A stretch of 64,000 nt of DNA from Usnea hakonensis (GCA_013423325.1 BLJB01000275.1:62001-126000); one strand, 5' to 3'. Counted from the stretch's first letter, positions 34,304-45,053 are shown. Program-made: numbers and translations. Notes: a model not told the origin generated them from the letters alone.

Positions 34304-35742
34304 AGCGGGCATCATTTACAGGGTTTGGTGGTGTACCCAGGTAGCCGCTCCCTATATAAATTACGTTTAACACGCTGAAGACTGAACAGGCAAAGGGCAA
34401 CGGCTTCATTCAAACAAATGGTTCGCTCTCGGCTTTTACAAGACTCGACGTCTTCCGCTTCAATGTGGGAACCTAGAGGCAATCAACAATCATTCTGAAA
34501 TACTGAATCCACAAACCATAAGGATTGCTTCATACCTTTGAATTAGGTACCAAGAGAGGTATCTTAGATTCGCTTTCACCTGCTCGAGGCTTCTTGTCAA
34601 GCAGCAAGAGAAAGAGATCCTGTGTTCGGCATTTGCAAACCTATCCGAACATGTTTCAAAGGTCTTCAGCATCCATATTTCTCTAGACTTTTGTACTATT
34701 CCATGTTGTCGTAGTTAAAGGTTCTACCCGAAATAAGAAAAAATACTACTGCTTTGCTCCACAAGACTCCATATCCTCGACTCTCTCCTCAGAGATACAT
34801 CGCCACTTCTCTCCTTACCTGCCATATAACCAGCCTCACACTACTCTTTGTACGTCAAAGCGCAAGTACGTCCCACAAGCTGCTAAACATAAGTGCTTTT
34901 TGTCTTACACCCTTGTCTCCATGAACTTTCAATCTATGAAAATCCATCCCACGATTCCGATTTCGGATTCGTTGTGCGGATCACCGCCTTGATAGCACCA
35001 CCATGCGGCTACTCCCAATGATCATTATAAGCGACTACGACCGAATACCCACAAGTACTCGTACAGCTGATTTAGCCCCAAAATCCTCGAATCCTTCGAT
35101 TACTGACCTCCTAAACATTCCACTTCTCATCCCCCATCGCCGCCTGTAGCGTATCTTATATTACTAATTCAATTCCGAGTGACAGACTTGAGGCTCGAGA
35201 CTGCCTCAAAGCCACATTCAGGGCGTGGGTTCATGGCTTTATTTACAAATAAGTCATCGTGTAGATTAAAGACAAAAATACACCTTTCGCGCACCTGTGA
35301 GTATTGCGAATATTTCTATTTGAATCTATCTACACCTATCGACCAGCAGTCACTCTCTCGGAATCCATGCTCGCATTTTTATTTTCGCAGGACGCTCATC
35401 CATAAGCATCCTCCATGCCCGCTTAGCCCTCATCTAATGGGCTTTCCTCGCAGAAATATTGTAATCTTCATCCCCAGGCTTTATCAAACGAGAAAAGCTC
35501 ACACAGTTGCTTAAAAACCTGCAGCATCCTTTTCACACTCCATCCCATTCTCTCCTCCGCTAATTCCCTCAACGTCCCCCTCAGGAGTCCTCAAGCAACC
35601 GTCAATAAGAACGATATCACCAGATTCCGCCATCTAATTCAAATACTGCTATGCCAAATTAATGTACTATTCAAAAAAACCAAAAATAAAAATTTTCCTC
35701 GCCAACCAACCACCGGAGAGGAACTTGCTCAAATCTCGCAAA
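34304..35742. other. Intergenic, no gene seen
   Basis: Convergent region between the BTB gene and the Gag remnant. No second LTR or polymerase-like sequence could be recognised here. Confidence 0.5.
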
Positions 35743-37143
35743 TCATCTATAGCACTTTTTGTCATGATGATTTGGGAAAAATTTGAAATGGAGTGTCGAA
35801 ACAAAGGTAGGAGAAAAGGTGAAGGGCAAAGCGCATGATATCTCCCCATTCATGAAATGATCATTTTCGGTAAGAGATTGATCGAGAGCTTGGATCTTCG
35901 GCTCTTCGGTCACCACCTCACCACCCATTTTCGGTGTGGCTTCGTTGATTGACCAGCCCCAGAGCTCATCGTCTCCCTCCGGTCCCTGCTGAAATGTGGC
36001 CGACATGGCCATGCCCGAAAAGCGAGTACTATTTGCATCTTCGAAATCGTCCTTTTGTGCAGTGGCTTTGTTCGCTTTCGGCTTGTTGTTTCGGTACTTT
36101 TCAGGCATTCGGTCCTCGTGTAGAGTCCAGCAATCGAATGGCCAGTGCTTCTTCAAATTGCCTTTTGCATTTGGTGGGCATTTGCTGCACTCAGGTGGAT
36201 CGCCTTCGCCCTTGTAGTTAACATTATTGGGGTTTTTCGAGTGACGATCACCTCCACCATTGCCATTGTTATTGTTCTTGTTGTTGCCACGGCCTCCTCG
36301 GCCTCCTCCGGAGTTGTTTCCTCCTCGGCCTGAGTTAGTATTGCCATTGCCATTGCCTCTTCCTGATGACTTTTCATCCATTTCCTTCTTGTATCGCTTC
36401 ATGGTCGCTGCCATGGCGATACTGGCTTTGTCGCTCTTGAGTAGGCGGTCTTCCTCATAGAGCATAGTGACGATCCTGTTAAAATCAGGGATCTCGTCCC
36501 CTGTAGCGACGATCCGGTGAACGAATGATTGGTACTTTTCGCCTAGATTATCGAGTAACACGGCCACCATTAGCCATTTATCGATCCCGGCTCCCATTCT
36601 TTTGAGTTCCCGTGCACGAGAGCGTATATTGGTGCAATACGTCTCGATGTTGTTGTCGCTATTGGCCATCGTGATGTGGATGAACTCTTTGTATTTGGTA
36701 AAGCGGAGAGTAAATCCCGAGTCCATATAATGGGTCTGGAGGGTGATCCACCGATTTGTAGCCCACTCCTCGTCCTCAATATGCTCGGCCGGCTTGTCCT
36801 CGCACATGGCATAGATAAGCTCCGCTGCCTGGCTATTCTGGTCCTGAATTTCGTTGACGGCCTCCTTGTATTGGTTGGCCTCTTCTACAGTGGGGCCGCG
36901 TTGGTCAATGACCTTTCTCGGCTGTTCGCCCTCTGCTTGTTCGACATGGGACTTTTCTTTAGGGGGCTCTTCAGGCAACAATTCAACGCCCTTTTCGACT
37001 ATATCCCAAAGGCGGTTGCATTTGAGAGCACTCTTCATATGCTTGGCCCACGGTTGGTAGTTCTCCTGGCCTTTTAGCTTGGGGAAGTCCCAAATCCGTG
37101 CCATTGCGGCACTCTGCTGCATCGTCGTGAATGCCGACGGCAT
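35743..37143 (-). CDS. Copia-type Gag-like protein, C-terminus replaced
   Basis: 466 aa from ATG 37143. The N-terminal half is a Copia gag core: WDFPKLKGQENYQPWAKHMK, then WITLQTHYMDSG and LMVAVLLDNLGEKYQSFV, as in UBN2/DUF4219 retrotransposon proteins. A Gly/Asn-rich spacer leads to a Cys/His cluster, CSKCPP...KKHWPFDCW, resembling a modified zinc knuckle (C-x2-C-x9-H-x4-C). In intact elements a protease would follow; here the last 35 residues are hydrophobic and unrelated, consistent with read-through into flanking DNA. Gag packages the element RNA. A host-domesticated gag is an alternative because the frame is intact over 1.3 kb. Confidence 0.8.
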   Translation of the reverse strand: MPSAFTTMQQSAAMARIWDFPKLKGQENYQPWAKHMKSALKCNRLWDIVEKGVELLPEEPPKEKSHVEQAEGEQPRKVIDQRGPTVEEANQYKEAVNEIQDQNSQAAELIYAMCEDKPAEHIEDEEWATNRWITLQTHYMDSGFTLRFTKYKEFIHITMANSDNNIETYCTNIRSRARELKRMGAGIDKWLMVAVLLDNLGEKYQSFVHRIVATGDEIPDFNRIVTMLYEEDRLLKSDKASIAMAATMKRYKKEMDEKSSGRGNGNGNTNSGRGGNNSGGGRGGRGNNKNNNNGNGGGDRHSKNPNNVNYKGEGDPPECSKCPPNAKGNLKKHWPFDCWTLHEDRMPEKYRNNKPKANKATAQKDDFEDANSTRFSGMAMSATFQQGPEGDDELWGWSINEATPKMGGEVVTEEPKIQALDQSLTENDHFMNGEISCALPFTFSPTFVSTLHFKFFPNHHDKKCYR

Positions 37144-37329
37144 GGTGTTATATGATCCTCTTTAACCGTTAGTTATGGAGGTGTGCTCAAGCAAGTATGA
37201 AGATATGTGTGTGTTCAAGACTCGAAAAAATGTGTTAAACACGAGAGAGACGTCCCACAACTCATGAAATCAACGAATTTGGTGACAACGATATGTAGGC
37301 CTTAGAAACGGAATTCCGGGCGCATGACC

Positions 37330-37503
37330 TGTTGGAATATGACTGTTAGTCAATATGGATCATGTAGAGGCCTAATGTATCACTCAATGGCATTGTACTG
37401 ATACTATGCTAAAGATGTAGAAGTGGAGTGCGAATCTATGAATGCGGGATGACTAGTTAATGACTAACCATGAGGGAGGCCATCTATTGGCTGAATCCCA
37501 ACA
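37330..37503 (-). repeat. Putative solo 5' LTR, 174 bp
   Basis: Begins TGTTGG and ends CCCAACA on the plus strand, so it has the TG...CA ends and short inverted repeat of an LTR. It sits directly before the gag leader. No second copy was found, and the target-site duplication cannot be checked. Confidence 0.65.
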
Positions 37504-37763
37504 GAAACATTTGCGAGAGAGGGAATAGTGTATTTTATGTGCGGGAAGCAGTGAGGGCGAACGAGGGGGAACGAGGAGAGGAGAGGAGAGGGGCCTTGGT
37601 AATGACTAAAATATTTTCCTTTTAGATTTGTTGATTAGGTAAGTAGTGGGGGAATTGGAAAGAACGATGAAGGGTTACCTCACAGAGCAGGAAAGAATTG
37701 GCAATATAATAAAAGCAAAAACTTCATTTTATTCTACCCAATATTATGTGCCTTATCGAGTCT

Positions 37764-37915
37764 AATGTATCCAGTTAATGACCCGGCAGGATGTACGCAA
37801 TCAATCATACCCAACCTGATGTGGGCTGATCAAACCAAATGTATCCAATCCAAAGACCAGGTCGGATGTACGCAATCAATTATACCCAATTTGATGTACC
37901 CCGGTTCACTTCAAT
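37764..37915. repeat. Two-copy 74-75-bp direct repeat
   Basis: AATGTATCCA recurs at 37764 and 37838, ATGTACGCAATCAAT at 37791 and 37866, and TGATGT at 37817 and 37892. The two units are about 75% alike by eye and lie just past the end of the 506-aa gene. Confidence 0.85.
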
Positions 37916-37940
37916 TCAATCCAACCCACTCACAACCCAC

Positions 37941-39513
37941 CTACGCCCCCCTTCCAGACCCTGCTCCCGGAGGGCCCGTGATAATGATGTCAACAAAAGA
38001 ATCATTATTGCTGATGAGGACGCTCTGGAAGGGTCCGTACTGCGTGCGAGATCTTCTGCGTTTGTCAGCAGATATTTCGGCGAGGCGTTGATGGTGTGGG
38101 GACTGTGAGGGGTGGGTGCTGCTTGGAGCTTGAATGCTGGTGCCCCATGTCGCTAGATCTGGGACGAAGCGCGATGCCGTTGGCCGTTTTGGTGGGGAGG
38201 ATCTGAGGGATTCGGAGTGTGAGGGGTGGTTGCTGCTTGGAGCTTGAATGCTGGTGCCCCATATCGCTGGATCTGGGACGAAGCGCGATGCTGTTGGTCG
38301 TTTCGGTGGGGAGGATCTGAGTGATTCGGACCGTGAGGGGGGTTGGGATGAAGGTGGTGTGGAGTCATCGACGCTTGTAGACCGTGGCGGAGACGGGCTA
38401 TTGGAAGACGTTTGGCCGGATTGCGTGAGCGTGGGTGACTGGCGTACAAATGTTCGAGGTGAGCGGATGGTGTTGTCGATTGGTTGCTCCGGCGGTAGAG
38501 ATGGGTTTTCTGAATCACGGGAAACACTGTCCGTGGAGCGAATTTGTTGGGGGACCGGGCTAGGTGAAGACTCTCCGCTGGGTTCCAGATGCGACCCTAG
38601 ATCAGAAGGAATACCGTCCGTGGCAGACGCCACCTCGGATGGTGTTGTCTGTGCGTTGGTGGCGGCTTCCGACTCCATCCTCTTGCGCGCCTCTAACTCC
38701 GCCAAGTTACGTTTCACCGTTTCCACGAAAGTCTTGCATATCGCAGCTTCCGGCGCCCCGCGGTCCCCAGCTTTCATAAAAGTCGGTCGTGCTGCAGACT
38801 CCGTCGTGCTACGTTTCACAGCTGCCTTGTAGACACCGCTTAACGCGGACTCTATCGCCCTTTGTTGTACATCTTCCGTGAAAGACTTGCGTTTCTCAGC
38901 GTCCTGGCAGGCTCTTCGTTCCTTAGCTTCCTTGGAGGCCCTGCGTGCCGCAAACTTTATCGCCCCGCGTTTCATGTCTTTCATCAAAGCCGTGTGACGT
39001 ACCACAAGGCTGATATACTCCCGCACAGAGACTAAGAAGCCTACAGATGGCCGACTAAGCTTCTCGGTCTTCTCTTTCTTCCTCTGGCACTGGTACTCCA
39101 TCGCCTGTTGATCGCGAGTTCTCATCTGCCTCTGGTACTCCACAAGGTTTCCGTCGAGTTCTTGCCACAACTGAATGGCTTCTTCTTCGAGAGCTTTCAA
39201 CCTTTCCCATTCATTGAGATAGCTGCTTATGTCATGTTCTGCTTGCCGATTGTTGACAAATGATTCAAAGTTCTGCTCCTCGACGGTCATCGACCGTTCA
39301 TTGTAAACTCCCTGTCGGAAATTGAGAGAGCCTGTCGATGGGAATGGTTCGGGGATGGTCGGCAGCGTGTATTCCCTAAGTACTAGGTCAATTGACATCC
39401 AGCGCCAGGTTAGGTAAGGAGGCTTACCTTGTGTATGGTTCACGTGGGTCACGAGGATCCCGGTTCCGATCCCGAGGTCGCGGAATTCTCAGCGGCTGGA
39501 GGTAGGGATCCAT
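37941..39513 (-). CDS. Unrecognised 506-aa protein with coiled coil and tandem repeat
   Basis: Exons 39513-39428 and 39375-37941, intron 39376-39427, give 506 aa. It starts with an Arg/Asp/Pro-rich stretch (IPRPRDRNRDPRDPREPYT). A helical Glu/Gln/Lys-rich segment (about 75-260) looks like a coiled coil, and then comes a long Ser/Pro/Thr-rich disordered part. In the latter, a 38-residue unit (SESLRSSPPKRPTASRFVPD...) occurs twice in tandem. I recognise no domain. The GTAAGC donor and CTTAG acceptor plus the conserved frame support the first intron. It stands between a retroelement remnant and three tandem-repeat blocks, which suggests a rapidly changing region. Confidence 0.65.
38105..38336 (-). 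repeat. Two-copy 114-bp in-frame repeat
   Basis: Units start at 38105 and 38219 and differ at only about a dozen of 114 positions. They code the 38-residue protein repeat of the 506-aa gene. Confidence 0.9.
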
Positions 39514-39536
39514 AACTTAGACGGTAGGCTAGGACC

Positions 39537-39694
39537 TCGTGGATGTATGGTATGCTTAGTATATCGTGGATGTATGATAGGCTTGGTATATCGTGGACGT
39601 ATGATAGGCTTAGTATATCGTGATGTATGATAGGCTTGATATACCGTGATGTATGATAGGCTCGGTATACCGTGGATGTATGATCTGCTAAGTA
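39537..39694. repeat. Six-copy 26-27-bp minisatellite
   Basis: Six consecutive units of the form TCGTGGATGTATGATAGGCT plus TAGTATA with small changes. It lies immediately upstream of the start codon of the minus-strand 506-aa gene, so within its promoter or 5' leader. Confidence 0.92.
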
Positions 39695-40017
39695 TGTATA
39701 GACAAGATGATTTTCGATGATGAAGTTGTAGAAAGCTCTTGCTATTGTGAAGATGAGTTGAACGTATGGAAGAGAAAAAGAGAACAGGAAGCAGAGAGGA
39801 AGTGAGGACTATATACTATTCCTCCCATAATACAGATCAACGGTTTCAGAGAAATAATGCAATACAATTTTCTCCAGCGACCCATTCCCAGTCACCTCCG
39901 CGGTCCCAAAGAGCAAACTTGCTCAAACGAGGCCCGAATAATGCAATATCGGCCAGCGAAAATGCGCTCAAGCGGAGCATGTGCGATTCATACCAAGGAA
40001 TATATTCCATCACATAT

Positions 40018-40380
40018 CTCTTGGCGAAGTCAAAGGTCCTGAACAGGACTAGCTGGTCCGGTAGGTGCCAGTCCAACCTATATCCACGGCACTCCAAAGC
40101 CAAGCACTTCAAGGATTATACGCCTCTCTATATCTCAACGAAATAGAAAGGTCTTGAAGAGGACTAGCTGGTCCTACCTCATAGTAAGGGTATTCCCAAC
40201 CCAAGAAATACCAAGAAATAAATGCCATTATACCTCTTGGCGAAGAAAAGGGTTTCAAACAGGACTAGCGAGTTCCATCGCAAACTAAAGGGCTTCCAAA
40301 CCAAGCAACATCAAAAGCCACACTTCATTCTACGTCTTGGCCGAGTAAAAGAGTTCAAAGAGGACTAGCTAATCGGAGAG
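40018..40380. repeat. Four-copy 100-115-bp degenerate tandem repeat
   Basis: The block CTTGGCGAAG...AAAGG..TT..A.AGGACTAGC recurs with AGGACT at 40045, 40160, 40261 and 40361. Units also share CCAAGCCAAGCA-like ends. Between 40380 and 41204 I see no gene, only a 14-bp direct repeat at 40680-40708. Confidence 0.8.
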
Positions 40381-41204
40381 GCGCAGATTTAGCGAGAAGA
40401 AAAAGGAGAGGCGGTTCTTACCTTTGGAAAAGATAACACTTAGGAGACTGTTCTGCAGGAGTGATTGAGATGCTACGACAATGTAATTTGTTGGCACTAC
40501 ATAATGCGTCAATAATCAAAGCGGGCCGTTGATTGTGCCGTTTGGGGACGGTTAGGGGGGCGAAACAGGTGGTTTCGGTGAGGAGCGCGAAACATCTCCC
40601 ATTGTGGTTAAAGTCATGCATGGAGAGTCAAAACTCCAAGAAATCGGGGCGCCTTCCCATAATGTTTGGTCTTCCATTAGATCAGTAGTCAAAGATCAGT
40701 AGTCAAAGAAGTACACGTTCTCTGGTGCTTCAAAAAATAAACGAAATACCTGTCTACTCTTGGTCAGTCATCATCAAAAGTTGACCTGGACGGAGATGCC
40801 ACTATGCACGAAAGTAGCTACACCCTCTTATCACATGCCATAGGCAACTCATCGTAGAAATAAAAGGCTTGAATTGTAGTCGAAAGTCTCGTCAGGCGCC
40901 GAAGGTACCAACAAGCGCAAGAGCGGCTACCGTTATGGAGGAAGATCCATTTCTCCGCCGAATGAGTCTCCAGAACATGGCGTCTTGATAGAAATTGCAT
41001 ACCCTTGTAGTACGTAATAAACTCATGGGACGGCTGGACCAGTTAGCGAGCGCATATAAAGCTCTTGCGATCCTATAGGGCTGCTGGGGATCTAATCCTT
41101 CTCATGCGCAGCCTACCCTTTCATTTCTCATCAATCGTCCCCAGCTCGAAGATTTCTCATAATCGCTTTTCTCAATTTGCTTGCAAATACTTTTCCACCA
41201 AGCC

Positions 41205-42049
41205 ATGTTCAATTTATCGCTTCTTCAGCCAGCCAACCTCGCACTACAGGTTGGTCCGTCGCCCATCATCCCCCCAGTCCCAGACTTTGGCATTTGCGAT
41301 CGCCGATATGGATCAAACTTGACGCCTCTGCTGTGCGGTCGGGCAGCAGACTCATTGACCCAAGGTGACTCACTTGTTCCCTACACTGTGCAAGGTGGTG
41401 ACCCAGGCCCTTTACCTCGAACACTGCCATACACAGTCTTGTTCGGTAGGTGGCAGTCGTGTTGTGACCCTTTCCCGATTCTCACGGCTGTTGAACAGGG
41501 AACTGCAAGGTTTGGGTCGAAGTAGCAGGCCCAGCAATCCCACAGACCTATGAACTTGTTCCAAATGAGATCCGAGGCTTGGTAGCATGGGTGATAGACG
41601 AATGTGTTGACGTTGGTCAAAAGGGATATGGTGGCTTTGCGACAAAGGACATCAGCAAACTGACTACCTATGTCACTGAGTCAGAAATGAAAATTGGCGG
41701 AACGTACCGTAAGTGCGCCGTAAAACCGTTGCTTTCAGATTTCCGAGCTGAGTTGGGCCTTAATACTACAGCAACCTCTACTGCATTTCTAACCGTCACG
41801 ATCACCGATCTTTGGGATCAGTCAGGCCGGCCGCCTTCTCCAGGTGACTACGACCCCTTAATCGCAGACCATCTTGCCGGGGTCGAAATCGATGCGTGGA
41901 ACAAAGCAGCTCCTGGCAGTCCTCTGCGTCGAGACCTTGCATCACGCCAGCATTTCTTCTCTAGGCAATCGATACGGATGCAGACAGGTGGAAGCAGTAT
42001 CACTTGGTGGGGTTCCAATCCGCAGTTAAAGACCCTGGATGTAGCGTAG
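41205..42049 (+). CDS. Unrecognised 263-aa protein
   Basis: Exons 41205-41445 and 41499-42049, intron 41446-41498 with GTAGGT donor and AACAG acceptor, join in frame. The junction reads LPYTVLFG then NCKVWVEVAGPAIPQ, followed by YELVPNEIRGLVAWVIDECV. The VPNEIRxLxxWVIDxCV block resembles a segment of small fungal proteins that I know only as hypothetical and often secreted. No clear signal peptide follows the chosen ATG, so an upstream exon with one may exist. The C-terminal half has no known motif. The gene converges on the OB-fold gene, with only 29 bp between stop codons. Confidence 0.65.
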
Positions 42050-42078
42050 TCCTTGGCTGCTCAGGTTCCCCATGGCCG

Positions 42079-43485
42079 TCATTTCAGCCCATTTGCTCTT
42101 CGGTTCAGATACTTTGCTCTAAATATTTCCATAGACTTCATGTCACACCCCTCAATGTTGTACGGGTTAAGGATGAACCACTCTCTGCCCTTGCACTTCT
42201 TAGGATAGACGTTGAGATTCCCTCCACTAAAGTCGTGAGTGGTTAAATCGCGAAACAATATAATGTCGTATTTATTCGGGACAAAATTGACCGGGTCGAC
42301 GAAAACGCTGAGGGTGACCCTCCTGTCAGTGCTGGGATCGACGATACGAACATCGCGCTTAAGAGGCGCTGTTGTGGGTTTAACTGTGGAACCACTGACA
42401 TATTCGATCATAGCAAGTATATTGACTTGTTTGTTGCGTGTGGCATTAGTCCCTGTCACCGATGCTAACGTTGACAGCTGCAATGGCGACGGATGTCGTT
42501 CAGGAGAGACCCCAGGCTGGGTGGAATCTTGTTGTGATATTGGCATATGGCGTTTACGATCATTTTTGAATTGATTCTCAGATGCCCTTTCCTGGGTGTC
42601 ATTTTGTGCCTTGTCTTTCGTCACTTCGAGGGATGGAGTTTCGCTAAGCTCCGAGACGTTGCTAACCGGTGAAATATGATTCGGGTCAATATCAAGCGCG
42701 GCAGTCTGTCTTTTTCTCTTTGTAGTTTCCGCATTCGTGGGGTTTAAAGGGATGGAGCGTTTCTTGCTGGTGGTTTCCTGATGAACCTTGGCTACACTAT
42801 CCCCAGGTTGTAAAGTCTCTACCCTGATCAAGTCGACTTCTTCTAGATCATCTTCGTCTATGACAGGTATTTGGTCTAGAGGATCGGACATGCCTTCCTC
42901 AGCACTGGCAGAGACACTCTTCACATCGGTGCTGGGATTGGACCGCTGTTCGCCGCCGATCGAATAGAAGTCAGATATGGCGAGATAGCTAGCCAGAATC
43001 AGAGATGACGGCTGTCGATTTACCATAGGTAGCTTACAAGACATCTCCTTCCCCATGCAGCCGCTTCCCTTTCGCCAGATCATACTCTTTGAGCACGACG
43101 TATGAACCTTCACGCACATCGAAAGTAGTAAGCCATTTGTGTAAACGGCGCCTTACGACAGCTGGTAGATTGGAAGTTTTAGCATCAATTGGTCGGGATG
43201 GAAAGAACAGGCATACAAACCTTGTATAGACTTCTCCCTATCTGTCAGATATAAACGGTATGCCTCCAAGCCGGACGACTCCGTCGCCGAAGAGACTTTC
43301 AGTCTGGAGATCTTGTCCACTAAAAGCTTGATGTTGGGGAAACAGACTTGGGTGCGGACAAGCTCCTTGATAATAGGTTTTATGTAAGAAACAGAAATTT
43401 CATCACGAGAAGCTCGATTTTCGCTTCGAGCTAGGTAAGATGTCTTATCCCGAAAATCATCTGCACTCCTCTTTTCGACGTCCAT
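42079..43485 (-). CDS. Two-OB-fold protein, candidate shelterin (TPP1/Tpz1-like) subunit
   Basis: Exons 43485-43221, 43161-43038 and 42988-42079 give 432 aa from ATG 43485. After splicing, residues about 70-150 read AYRLYLTDREKSIQAVV, EGSYVVLKEYDLAKGKRL and FYLAISDFYSIG, a beta-strand order that resembles the OB fold of TPP1/Tpz1/Est3 telomere proteins. A charged linker follows. The end holds a second OB-like region: DVRIVDPSTDRRVTLSVFVD, YDIILFRDLTTHDFSGGNL and KGREWFI. Such proteins bridge telomere DNA binders and telomerase. A further exon (about 43561-43680) could extend the N-terminus through a 45-bp intron. The assignment rests on pattern recall, so it is tentative; the exon model is firmer. 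Confidence 0.55.
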
Positions 43486-44038
43486 GACGCGTCCATGTAG
43501 GCGAGGAAGTAAACTCTAAATGCTTTTTGCCATGGAGAATGCATACTTACTCTTCTTTACCTCGATGTACTCGGTGTTATAGGAGACAAGGTAAGGATGT
43601 AAAAGGGCGTGACTTCTTTCCGATACCTCTCGTCTTGAAGGGAAGCCTCGGCTCGGCTTATCTTCGGTGAAACTCTAATTCTACCACCGAGAAGAACAGC
43701 CGGACTTGCATGTGCCAAATACCCTGAGTTGCAAACTTACCTACAACGGGTTGTTGAATTGATCCTCCAAAGAGAAACCTCCGGAGCAGACAAGCCATCT
43801 ATTGAGGGGATGCCGTTGCGATAAGTAAGGCCGAAGTCTCAGGGGAAAAGTAAAGGGCGCGATTGCTTAGATGTCTAGCATTAGATAGCTGACCCTCGAA
43901 ATTGAACTTGATGACACTTAAGTTTCTGAATGCCTTGTTCCAAAGTCATGATGGCCCTCCCCAACAATCGTACCTGTCTGGGATCTTGTCTCGGAAGTCC
44001 GCCTTTACAGCACATAATACTCGTCGTCCGGCTCACTT
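43486..44038. other. Upstream region with possible extra exons
   Basis: Minus-strand bases 43675-43561 read as coding (SHALLHPYLVSYNTEYIE) and could join the OB-fold gene through a 45-bp intron at 43516-43560. A GTAAGT donor at about 43739 suggests another exon further up. I could not close a model. Confidence 0.4.
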
Positions 44039-44263
44039 CTATCCATCCATCCCTAATGTAGATTTTCCATTCTCATTCTCTTCGTCCTCGACCAATGTCT
44101 CCCCTCCAATGCTGCCCTCTCCCTCCCCACTAACGAAACGTTCCAATTCTGCTTCATCGTCGACCTTAAAATTCTCATTCTTTCCTCTTATACGCTCCAA
44201 CCACGTCCATATCCTGTCAACCCTCTCAATCTTCCTCAGGCGCTCAAGGTTGTCCCTCCATCC
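44039..44263 (-). other. Open in-frame extension beyond a TAG stop
   Basis: Directly after the TAG of the small membrane-protein gene the same frame stays open for 74 codons, coding a charged segment (WRDNLERLRKIERVDRIWTW) and an acidic Gly/Glu tail, until TAG 44041-44039. It may be the former C-terminus or a readthrough extension. Confidence 0.5.
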
Positions 44264-44503
44264 CTAGCCGGCTTCACGCCACCTCGCACCCCTTAGCCAC
44301 TCTATGACACTTGGCCCGTGGCTGATCATCAACATGACGAAGCCATAGATACCGAAAATGAGGCCGTTTAGGGCGACCATAAGGGCAACACCAAATATGA
44401 CGTACTTGAAAAGCAGCCATACTTTTGCGGGGAAATTGCTAAACAGCTCGGCCATCGAAGGATTATTGCGGGCGAGAAGGGCGCGTGAGGAGCTGGGCGC
44501 CAT
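44264..44503 (-). CDS. Small membrane protein, 79 aa
   Basis: Starts at ATG 44503 and ends at TAG 44266-44264. Residues 28-60 (VWLLFKYVIFGVALMVALNG and on) form one long or two short membrane helices, preceded by a short Ser/Arg-rich N-terminus and followed by a polar tail. The family is unknown to me. The frame continues openly past the stop for 74 codons with coiled-coil-like sequence, so the annotated end may be a nonsense mutation, a readthrough stop or the normal terminus. No splice pair around the TAG gives an intron of usable length. Expression is unknown. Confidence 0.55.
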   Translation of the reverse strand: MAPSSSRALLARNNPSMAELFSNFPAKVWLLFKYVIFGVALMVALNGLIFGIYGFVMLMISHGPSVIEWLRGARWREAG

Positions 44504-45053
44504 GCTGAATATGTTCGTATGTCAAGGTTCAAGTGTTCTTGTGTAGGTGGGTCGTGAGCTGAGGGGCGACTGGTGGGTGGACTGGTGGATGATGATGCTT
44601 GTGTCGGAGCAATGACTCTCTGATTGAAGAGCGATGAATCAATCCGGCTGCATTTTAAACTCTCTGACGGAGACTTGAGCCCCGTTGGCACAGCCTCCAC
44701 ACAGATCACTCGAAGGGGCAGTTGCCTTAGCTACTGGGACAGTGCGGGCTCCGAAGACGAGGCTAAGACTGAGATAAAGTGCTAGATCAAATTAGCTTAG
44801 CTGCATCAAAGTCTTGGCGTGGGGGTAAGTCCACACCTCCACTCTTGAAAACAACCTTTACACTTTCATTGACTTTGATCCTTAAATATGAAAGAATCTT
44901 GTGCAGTCTTCTATCGAGTTTGGCTTTCCTGTCTTCTGTTCCCCATGCCTCCCGTTTTGATCAGCAATGTGGAGGAGTGATTGTGCGGCTGACGTTGACC
45001 GATGAACTCCGCCCGACTAGCGTCTGCTTATCGCGCTTGGCTGTGGCCATTTA
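44504..45053. other. Divergent intergenic region
   Basis: Between the small membrane-protein gene and the OPT transporter gene, so both promoters should be here. No gene seen. Confidence 0.5.

Larger units (their letters stand above)
35743..37503 (-). mobile_element. Truncated Ty1/Copia-type LTR retrotransposon
   Basis: Read on the minus strand: an LTR (37503-37330), a leader beginning GGTCATGCGCCCGG that may be the primer-binding site, then a gag frame from 37143. The Copia-type order would continue with protease, integrase and reverse transcriptase, but the frame ends at 35743 with residues unlike Gag, and no polymerase motif follows. The element seems cut at about 35850. Confidence 0.75.

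Noticed and set aside
36676..37077. Plus-strand frames opposite gag
   Set aside because: Antisense to the recognised Gag-like protein; no independent evidence of coding.
39537..40380. CRISPR-like array
   Set aside because: The repeats are directly adjacent without unique spacers and the genome is eukaryotic.
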